From Amoeboaphelidium occidentale (Eukaryota; Aphelidiomycota; Aphelidea): 41,684 bases of DNA. The DNA lies in contig JALGPX010000026.1 of NCBI GenBank assembly GCA_023515795.1, positions 1 to 41,684 of the forward strand. The letters are read 5' to 3'. The notes under the pieces were generated by a model. That model saw only the letters and a program-made list of their open reading frames with translations. It was not told the DNA's origin and did not search any database. A program made the translations under genes and the position numbers. Shown here in pieces: positions 1-5,668 of this stretch (the stretch's first letter is position 1; each line of letters opens with the position of its first letter).

Positions 1-148
1 AGCACAGACACCAATAGATCTGGATAGCTCAATTGCTTTTAGTTTCTGAGAAACCGTATATGAATTTCTAATTAAGGAACTCATTTGTGAAAAATTTTGG
101 GGCTTGATCACGCGTTGCTTATTTTCAGGAAAATACTGTAAAAAAAAT
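1..148 (-). mobile_element. pogo-like transposon, terminal fragment (copy A)
   Basis: This is a truncated end of the element also present at 431-740 and 2580-2826. It contains the first ~28 codons of a transposase read on the minus strand from an ATG at 84, running off the window edge. The outer end is the A/T-rich terminus reading tactgtaaaaaa on the plus strand. Sequence beyond the terminus matches the flank of the copy at 2580 but not that of the copy at 431, which fixes the element boundary. It is probably a redundant haplotype contig of 2683-3107. Confidence 0.6.
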
Positions 149-429
149 TAATCGATTATTGTTCTTTTCACTCAAAATGATCAACGAAAAAAACCGACAT
201 AATTCGCAGTCACACGATCATAAAGCAAAGCAAATACACGGGAGCATCCTAACGCGACTTCGGATGACCGCTGACCACGACTTTCCCCAGAACATCATTG
301 GCTGCCCTACCTAGCTTCTGCGTCGTGATCACATTTGGGCATTTGCTGGTGTTGAAACACCAGATTAGCTCCAGCCTGGGCTGTATCCAATATTATTGCA
401 ATACTATTGATAATCTGAATCCGAGACAA
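1..429. repeat. redundant copy of 2683-3107 (unmerged contig)
   Basis: The 429 bases here are nearly identical to 2683-3107 over the transposon end, a ~220-bp gene-free spacer (149-369), and the left end of the hAT element. Only a few substitutions and small indels separate them, for example in the A-run and adjacent bases after the transposon end. The copy stops at an N exactly where a 19-bp direct repeat starts in the other copy. I read it as an allelic contig, not a true duplication. I see no gene in the 149-369 spacer. Confidence 0.65.
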
Positions 430-430
430 N
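430..430. other. assembly gap (single N)
   Basis: A single N replaces an unknown length. The left side ends inside the hAT left end. The right side begins inside a pogo-like transposase. The join is therefore between two repeats and should not be trusted as contiguous DNA. Confidence 0.8.
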
Positions 431-679
431 CACTATCTGATCATATAGATATGATTCCTCAAAAGGGAACATTGGAATTCTACCACTACCTAGTTTACGT
501 CTATGTAGTTTGAATGGTTTCACAGAAAGATATTCACTTTTCTGCGACACCCAGCGAGAAAGACACGATTTAGAAATAAAAAGCTGTCTAGAAGCAGCAC
601 AGACACCAATAGATCTGGATAGCTCAATTGCTTTTAGTTTCTGAGAAACCGTATATGAATTTCTAATTAAGAAACTCAT
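431..679 (-). CDS. transposase N-terminus, HTH type (partial)
   Basis: The first 83 residues of a transposase are cut off by the gap at 430. Residues ~6-55 form a psq/CENP-B-like helix-turn-helix: SYTVSQKLKAIELSRSIGV, then a second helix ending SCLSRWVSQK. A basic stretch (KLHRRK) and the motif GSGRIPMFPFEE follow, as in pogo/Tigger-type transposases between the HTH and the CENP-B-type second DNA-binding domain. I chose the ATG at 679 because upstream codons lie in the element's terminal repeat. It would bind element ends and catalyse transposition if complete; the catalytic domain is not visible. Confidence 0.6.
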
Positions 680-740
680 TTGTGAAAAATTTTGAGGCTT
701 GATCACGCGTTGCTTATTTTCAGGAAAGTACTGTAAAAAA
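431..740 (-). mobile_element. pogo-like DNA transposon, 5' part (copy B)
   Basis: This is an element end with a transposase start on the minus strand. The terminus is at about 740 (plus-strand reading tactgtaaaaaa), because sequence after it differs from that after the other two copies. Just inside the end lies an imperfect palindrome, TATTTTC-ctg-GAAAATA. The inner side is lost at the gap at 430. The family call rests on the N-terminal DNA-binding helix-turn-helix only, since no catalytic DDE region is present here. Confidence 0.6.
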
Positions 741-921
741 CGGAAGCACGTGCAGTATTGTTCCGACATAAACTACGATTGTTGTCTTGGGCATCGAATT
801 AGGGGCGTGAATGGACAATCTAGCCTATTCTGTAGAGGCCTTGAGCATTTGAAACATCAGTGGAAGCGTGATAAGAAAATAGTCACGCTCCTTCTCGATT
901 TCTGCAAGTGATCCAAACAAT

Positions 922-1704
922 ATGAGCTATTTGATAAGCAACCCTGCAGCAGAGGGAAGAATCGTAGTCAGAAGTAATGGGCTTACCGGAAGTGGCTATT
1001 GTGTTGAGGCGAGCCCAAATGTTCCTTTCAGAGTGCATCATTGTCTACGCCCAGATATTTACACTGAGCGTATCTGTGAATTGAATCGTGCTCTAGGCTC
1101 AATAAGCCACGGAAAGTTAAAAGCATTTATGTGTTTCTTGCCGCTTATTTGGATTATTGTGTGTGCCGTTATAGGTGTTACTACTGTTAATAATGCTCAA
1201 AGTTGCAATTCACTTGGATTCAATGGCGGATACGAATGCTCTAGTAACGCTTCTTTCAAAGGATTTATTATCATGTGTGCAGTTGGTTTTGGTGGTTTTG
1301 TGGTGGTTGTGCTTTCTTGGATAATGTTCTCTAGAAAAATGGCTACAGAGGTCTTAAAAACTCTCCAGGACACCGTCGCGCGCTTCAATGAGGTGGACTG
1401 TGACGTTCATTGGTCTGTTGGCACAACGAATTTATTATACGCCTCTTATGAGGCTGACCATTGCCACGAGGATAGATTCGGTCATCATTCACATCACCAC
1501 GGAGGTTACAGAATTAAGCCGCACGGCACGTACGAGATTTTTGTTTCACCTAGACAACATGTTCCTCCTCCTGCTGTTGAACATATGCCTTACGGTATGC
1601 AGTATGGCCCTTCAACGGTACCTTTGTACGATCCTCCTGTGTATCATAATCAGCCACCAATAATTTTGCCTACCACGCAACAATCGCAGTTTCCAAAAGT
1701 TTAA
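922..1704 (+). CDS. predicted two-pass membrane protein, possible Erf4/GOLGA7-like fold
   Basis: This is a single-exon ORF of 260 aa. Two strong hydrophobic segments lie at about residues 68-90 and 113-137, separated by a short cysteine-containing loop (AQSCNSLGF, YECSSN). The C-terminal third is rich in His, Pro and Tyr (HHSHHHGG, then PPP/PPVY-type motifs). The pattern RIVVRS...IYTERICELNRAL, two membrane helices, a helix with LQDTVARFNE, and a final YEIFV strand recalls the Erf4/GOLGA7 domain of palmitoyltransferase partners. The match is weak and by eye only. The PPPAV and DPPVY motifs could bind WW domains. The gene lies between transposon debris and a secreted-protein gene. Function is unproven. 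Confidence 0.6.
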   Translation: MSYLISNPAAEGRIVVRSNGLTGSGYCVEASPNVPFRVHHCLRPDIYTERICELNRALGSISHGKLKAFMCFLPLIWIIVCAVIGVTTVNNAQSCNSLGFNGGYECSSNASFKGFIIMCAVGFGGFVVVVLSWIMFSRKMATEVLKTLQDTVARFNEVDCDVHWSVGTTNLLYASYEADHCHEDRFGHHSHHHGGYRIKPHGTYEIFVSPRQHVPPPAVEHMPYGMQYGPSTVPLYDPPVYHNQPPIILPTTQQSQFPKV

Positions 1705-1895
1705 CTAACGATCCCAAGTAACTAATATATACTTATATTCTTTTTCCGTCCGCTAAGCCCCACTGCCTCTCGCCACAAGTTACACCGAAACGACGGTTTG
1801 ATACAAAGTTTCATGACAAGCCAATCGCGACGTGTTTCAGGTTCTGTGGTTAGACTTACTGCGTTTCAAGATGGTTCTCTCCGAATTTTTGCAAT

Positions 1896-2578
1896 ATGAA
1901 CTTGCAAGCTGCGCTGATATACCTGGTGGTATTGCTATCATTGCTGGCAGACGCTCAGAACAATAATCAAAGGAAAAAACAGCTCAAGAACAAGAAGCAA
2001 CTCGGCAAGGACCTTAGTGGCTCATCTATCTCTGCTTCGCCTACTGTTACTGCTACTGAAACAAAATCTAGGACTTCGATCGCGCGTCCAACAAGAACCC
2101 CGTTACGAAAAGTTAACTCCGCGTTACCCAAGGCTCAGAATGCTGTTGCAAAGGGAGGTCCGAAAAAGAAAAATCCAAAGAAGGTAAAGAACAAGAAGGC
2201 TGATAAGGCTCCAAAAGCACCTGCACCGAAAGCACCTGTTCCGAAAGCACCTGTTCCGAAAGCGCCGGTCCCTAAAGATATTCCGCCTAAGGACCCAAAG
2301 AAAAAGGATGACAAGAAGGACAAGAAAGACAAGGATAAAAAGGATAAGGGAAAGAAAGGTGGCGGCGGTGGTGGTGGCGGTGGTGCTCCAAAGGATAAAG
2401 AAGCAAAGGAGCCAAAGAAAAAGGATGACAAGAAGGATGAACCAAAAAAGGATGACAAAAAGGATAAGGAACCTAAAGATACACCGAAAAAGGATGCTAA
2501 GAAGGACGAACCAAAGAAAGATGATAAGAAGGATGACAAGAAAGATGATCCTAAGAAGGACGACGATAAAAAGGACGA
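1896..2578 (+). CDS. secreted Lys/Asp/Pro-rich low-complexity protein (3' truncated by gap)
   Basis: The ORF opens with a classical signal peptide: residues 1-21, hydrophobic core IYLVVLLSLLADA, cleavage expected after ADA before QNNNQ. A basic linker and a Ser/Thr/Arg region follow. After that come repeats of APKAPVPKAPVPK, then K/D/E blocks such as KKDDKKDKKD and KKDEPKKDD, split by a nine-glycine run. No domain is recognisable. Such polyampholyte repeats occur in wall-associated or matrix proteins and expand by slippage. The reading frame runs into the N at 2579, so the C-terminus is missing. Codons vary (aag/aaa, gat/gac), which argues against a pure recent microsatellite. Confidence 0.65.
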
Positions 2579-2579
2579 N
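2579..2579. other. assembly gap (single N)
   Basis: The gap joins the K/D-rich coding repeat to the interior of a pogo-like transposon copy. Neither side continues the other, so both features are truncated here. The true distance is unknown. Confidence 0.8.
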
Positions 2580-2766
2580 GTTTACGTCTATGTAGTTTGA
2601 ATGGTTTCACAGAAAGATATTCACTTTTCTGCGACACCCAGCGAGAAAGACACGATTTAGAAATAAAAAGCTGTCTAGAAGCAGCACAGACACCAATAGA
2701 TCTGGATAGCTCAATTGCTTTTAGTTTCTGAGAAACCGTATATGAATTTCTAATTAAGGAACTCAT
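2580..2766 (-). CDS. transposase N-terminus, HTH type (partial)
   Basis: About 62 residues begin at the ATG at 2766 (MSSLIRNSYTVSQKLKAIE). The same helix-turn-helix as in the copy at 431-679 is followed by the basic KLHRRK segment, then the gap. The protein is incomplete, and no catalytic residues can be assessed. Confidence 0.55.
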
Positions 2767-2826
2767 TTGTGAAAATTTTTGAGGCTTGATCTCTCGTTGC
2801 TTATTTTCAGGAAAATACTGTAAAAA
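2580..2826 (-). mobile_element. pogo-like DNA transposon, 5' part (copy C)
   Basis: This is the third copy of the element end, from the gap at 2579 to the terminus near 2826. It closely matches 497-740 and the fragment at 1-148. It carries a transposase start on the minus strand (2766 down to 2580). Small differences from copy B include SSLIRN for SFLIRN after the start methionine and a change in the subterminal gatcacgcg block. Confidence 0.6.
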
Positions 2827-3104
2827 AAATCGATTATTGTTCTTTTCACGCAAAATGATCAACGAAAAAAACCGACATAATTCGCAGTCACACGATCATA
2901 AAGCAAAGCAAATACACGGGAGCATCCTAACGCGACTTCGGATGACCGCTGACCACGACTTTCCCCAGAACATCATTGGCTGCCCTACCTAGCTTCTGCG
3001 TCGTGATCACATTTGGGCATTTGCTGGTGTTGAAACACCAGATTAGCTCCAGCCTGGGCTGTATCCAATATTATTGCAATACTATTGATAATCTGAATCC
3101 GAGA

Positions 3105-3665
3105 CAATCAATTATTGCAATATTTCTTGATCAAAGTTAAAGTCTATTCAACAGAGATTTTCACGGCCTCATTACTGCGCCTTATCGCTACATCAACTGT
3201 TCCTTCGCTCCAAAGTTCATAATTAGCGTGCAAAAACAACAGCGTTTCTAAAGTTACAGGACTCATTGATCTTCTTAACTTATTAAAAACGATTCCAGCT
3301 TTGGAAAATAGCCTCTCGCAAATGTTAGAAGTAGGAATAACAGCTTTTAATCCAGAGTAAATTACATTGCTGTCATAACGGCGTATGCTCTCCATCTCAC
3401 GATCGTGCATTCTTCTCTTTTTCTCAAGTTGCGCAACAATATCATCCCCTGCCTTGACTTGTGACCTGTTAAAGCCATCAGTGATCACTATTTCATCAAA
3501 CTTTCTAAACGGCTTCAAGACTTTGACCTGATTAGCTGAGAGGTTTACGACTTCGGCTGGTTTATGCAGAAGAATACAAACAGCCTTGGTGAAATCCGTG
3601 GAACCAGGCACTTGCACATACTCATGATCACATACCTAGATTATTGCAATCAATTATTGCAATAT
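3105..3665. repeat. 19-bp direct repeat bracketing the hAT coding remnant
   Basis: The sequence caatcaattattgcaatat occurs at 3105-3123 and again at 3647-3665, directly repeated inside the two hAT termini. It contains the TTATTGCAAT subterminal motif. It may be a normal subterminal transposase-binding repeat or the scar of an internal deletion or nested insertion. Confidence 0.55.
3144..3617 (-). pseudogene. hAT transposase, C-terminal fragment
   Basis: About 157 codons are open with no proper start codon; the N-terminal zinc finger and most of the RNase H-like catalytic core are missing. The segment YSGLKAVIPTSNICERLFSKAG, continued by a region ending NKLRRSMSPVTLETLLFLHANYELW, is the characteristic hAT C-terminal dimerisation region (S-ERLFS-AG, then R--L-----L-FL--N). 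The frame stays open beyond the 5' boundary towards the right terminal repeat, showing an internally deleted element. It is most likely non-functional alone but could be mobilised by a full-length relative. Confidence 0.75.
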
Positions 3666-3682
3666 ATTGCGATACAGCCCTG

Positions 3683-3844
3683 ATGGATCCCATCGTACTT
3701 CTCGTGCTCTTCAGTAGTATTCCAGTTTTAAGGGAGTTTGCTAGGACGGTTGATCCACTAGTTGAACATACCCCGGTTTCTCCTAAGTCAATGGATGACT
3801 TAACTTTAAAGCAATACGCAAATATTTATTCAGAATGTGAAGTT
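3683..3844 (+). other. possible gene fragment next to hAT end
   Basis: An ATG immediately after the hAT right terminus opens about 54 codons (MDPIVLLVLFSSIPVLREFA..., ending YSECEV) with plausible composition and a hydrophobic start. It then runs into the GTA microsatellite, translated as polyvaline, and beyond that overlaps the opposite-strand gene. It could be an exon cut by the transposon or chance. I do not recognise it. Confidence 0.25.
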
Positions 3845-3873
3845 GTAGTAGTAGTAGTAGTAGTAGTAGTAGT
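3845..3873 (+). repeat. (GTA)n microsatellite
   Basis: Nine uninterrupted GTA units plus a partial unit lie between a short ORF and the 3' end of the ubiquitin-like/TM gene. The number of repeats is probably polymorphic. Confidence 0.9.
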
Positions 3874-3942
3874 GTTCTCAGTTCGTGTTGTTTGTAATGC
3901 TATTGTTTCGTCTTCCGTAGCCTGTTCCGTACCTCTCCTGCG

Positions 3943-4542
3943 CCACCAACTTTTGATATATCCAATGATCGCCTCTGCTCCTCTTCTTGCAAAAGTGTAC
4001 TGTTAGTAGTAGAGTCCCAAGAAGATGACGACCATTCCCGCTCCCGCACCTCCAATTCCCCATCCGGCCGTCTTGAGCTCTTCGTCCGCATTATTGATGA
4101 GACCGAGTCCCACAACCATGAAGACCAAGGCAATGCTAAACCAAATTAAAGATATCGTAACGGAATGATCTAAGAAGTCAGCAGTTACGAAAATCATAAC
4201 AACTTACTTTACCTGATGTCGGAATTCTAATTATTAATGGATAAGGGCGACTACTGGGACGGATGAGTGAAACAAGCATGTCTTCCAACAGCTTCTCTCC
4301 GCCCTCAGTCTCGTAAATATCAATAGGGCCCTTGTATTCACCGAAACCCATACGAGCGTGTGTAATGACCAAATCCAACAAAGCGCTGACGTTAGCAGAC
4401 GCTGGCAGTATGAAATCAACAGGAGCATTGTTGCGATACTTAACCCAAATGCTTATTGTATCAGATGTAGTTGCTGATGCTGCTGCTTCAGATGCCATGA
4501 TTGTTAAGAAAACGGAAATAGAAACAGAAATGTGATTCGGAG
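3943..4542. repeat. first version of a 600-bp block repeated at 4544-5137
   Basis: This block is collinear with 4544-5137, with a single 6-bp indel. The outer parts are almost identical. A central ~140 bp (about 4240-4380) is strongly diverged. It ends at the N at 4543. Because the second version continues into unique sequence and the first ends at a gap, the two are best read as two alleles in overlapping contigs; a true tandem duplication is the alternative. Confidence 0.75.
4003..4498 (-). CDS. ubiquitin-like domain / two-TM protein, version 1
   Basis: There are two exons: 4213-4498 and 4003-4169, joined across a 43-nt intron (4170-4212; GTAAAG donor, TTCTTAG acceptor, CTGAC branch-like site). 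The product is 150 aa. Residues ~12-90 look like a beta-grasp/ubiquitin-like fold: TISIWVKYRN strand, LPASANVSAL turn, a helix, GPIDIYE, and a last strand PLIIRIPTS. The C-terminus has two hydrophobic segments (SLIWFSIALVFMVVGLGLI and GAGMVVIFLGLYY) around a charged loop NNADEELKTAG. Strand order and the final PLIIRIP recall N-terminal domains of Crinkler-type proteins, but this is not enough to name it. The partner copy differs mainly at residues ~40-82. Confidence 0.7.
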
Positions 4543-4543
4543 N
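4543..4543. other. assembly gap (single N) between unmerged copies
   Basis: The bases before it (…gattcggag) match 5129-5137, and the bases after it (ccaccaac…) match 3943 onward. The contig ends thus overlap by about 600 bp. The N is an unmerged overlap, not missing sequence. Confidence 0.8.
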
Positions 4544-5137
4544 CCACCAACTTTTGATATATCCAATGATCGCCTCTGCTCCTCTTCTTGCAAAAGTGTA
4601 CTGTTAGTAGTAGAGTCCCAAGAAGATGACGACCATTCCCGCACCTCCAATTCCCCATCCGGCCGTCTTGAGCTCTTCGTCCGCAATATTGATGAGACCG
4701 AGTCCCACAACCAGAAAGACCAAGGCAATGCTAAACCAAATTAAAGACATCGTAACGGAATGATCTAAGAAGTCAGCAGTTACGAAAATCATAACAACTT
4801 ACTTTACCTGATGTCGGGATTCTAATTATTAATGGAGTATACTCGGTTGTGGCCCTGATTAAACTAACTTCTAATCCTACTCTCAACGGTTGTCCACTCT
4901 CACTTTCATAAATATCAATAGGACCACTGTATTCACCGAAGCCCATCAAAGTCTGATTAATAACCCTCTCTTTCAAAGCGCTGACGTTAGCAGACGCTGG
5001 CAGTATGAAATCAACAGGAGCATTGTTGCGATACTTAACCCAAATGCTTATTGTATCAGATGTAGTTGCTGATGTTGCTGCTTCCGATGCCATGATTGTT
5101 AAGAAAACGGAAATAGAAACAGAAATGTGATTCGGAG
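4544..5137. repeat. second version of the 600-bp block (see 3943-4542)
   Basis: This is the same block as 3943-4542, minus 6 bp that remove two residues (GA) from the second membrane segment. The central ~140 bp differ heavily. This version is continuous with the unique promoter region of the next gene. Confidence 0.75.
4604..5093 (-). CDS. ubiquitin-like domain / two-TM protein, version 2
   Basis: The exons are 4808-5093 and 4604-4764, with a 43-nt intron (4765-4807) at the same phase as version 1. The product is 148 aa. The first ~40 residues and the membrane tail are nearly identical to version 1, while the middle has ALKERVINQTLMGFGEYSG in place of ALLDLVITHARMGFGEYKG, followed by a largely unrelated SGQPLRVGLEVSLIRATTEYT stretch. 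Predicted fold and membrane topology are unchanged, so variation sits on the soluble domain. The gene is divergent from MCMBP. If allelic, this locus has extreme local polymorphism; if duplicated, paralogues homogenised at both ends. Confidence 0.7.
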
Positions 5138-5668
5138 TAATTGCTTGGTTTGATTGGATCCAATGGTTGCAACATGATGACCAGAGCTGTTCGTGTTGCT
5201 TTCACCTCGAACAATTCGCAGTTGTTTCACAATGTCAACAGTTTTACCTTCATGATAAGCATGAAAGAAGGAGTTGGATTAGCTAACTGGCGGTTCAGTG
5301 CATTTCACCTGGTTGTTTCGTTCAGAAATCGCCACTGAAGTTCATTTGTTGCTAGTGGCGCCATGTAGATCATCACAAGAATGTATGCAATTTAAATTCA
5401 ATGACACGTGACACGTGACGCGTAGATCCTCCCCCTGATGTGCATACACCCTTTTTGGCCAAATCTTATACAACATAACCCCCCCCCTATTAGAGAAACG
5501 AGAAATCTGATTGTCGATCAGGGGCTCCTCGTGCTCCCAAAGGATATTCCATTGCTTCAAGTTTACAAAAGCTATTCATTCTGTATCTAATTGAATGGAC
5601 GCTAATTTGCCTCGGTTGGTCGCTTTGTGGCTTTTGCGTAGAAAGCTCGAACCTGAAGCTGAGACGAG
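5138..5668. promoter_or_regulatory. shared upstream region of the ubiquitin-like/TM gene and MCMBP
   Basis: This 531-bp gene-free stretch lies between divergent genes. Short ORFs here show no protein-like features. The notable content is the CACGTG/ACGCGT cluster at 5405-5423 and a C-run near 5480. No TATA box is obvious close to the MCMBP start at 5669. Confidence 0.5.
5405..5423 (+). promoter_or_regulatory. tandem CACGTG E-boxes plus ACGCGT (MCB-like) motif
   Basis: Two perfect CACGTG palindromes (5405-5410, 5412-5417) are followed directly by ACGCGT (5418-5423), all within 19 bp. ACGCGT is the MluI cell-cycle box bound by MBF in yeasts. CACGTG is a bHLH site. The cluster sits about 245 bp upstream of a replication-factor gene. 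Function is inferred from motif identity only. Confidence 0.45.

Larger units (their letters stand above)
3054..3682 (-). mobile_element. decayed hAT-family transposon
   Basis: The ends form imperfect terminal inverted repeats. The left starts CTGGGCTGTATC at 3054. The right, read on the minus strand from 3682, starts CAGGGCTGTATC; CAGNG is the usual hAT terminus. Both continue into A/T-rich sequence containing the subterminal motif TTATTGCAAT, seen four times (about 3071, 3111, 3641, 3652). The interior encodes the C-terminal dimerisation domain of a hAT transposase. I find no matching 8-bp target duplication (left gctccagc, right atggatcc), so one end may be rearranged. At ~630 bp it is far too short to be autonomous. 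Confidence 0.7.

Noticed and set aside
2135-2539. 134-codon minus-strand ORF rich in Ser, Phe and Gly
   Set aside because: It is the antisense of the K/D-rich coding repeats; its composition is just the complement of AAG/GAT codons.
3105-3665. Repeated TTATTGCAAT motifs as a CRISPR-like array
   Set aside because: Spacing is irregular, the host is eukaryotic, and the motifs sit at both ends of a hAT element as subterminal repeats.
4003-4498. Naming the ubiquitin-like/TM protein a Crinkler effector or OST5/TMEM258
   Set aside because: Only the fold pattern and the PLIIRIP ending recall CRN N-domains, and no LFLAK-type motif or C-terminal domain is present. The membrane segments do not match OST5.
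5141-5560. Short ORFs between the ubiquitin-like gene and MCMBP
   Set aside because: Both strands have ORFs of 65-72 codons with no conserved pattern, no poly(A) signal near the stop and no splice context; this is most likely a regulatory region.
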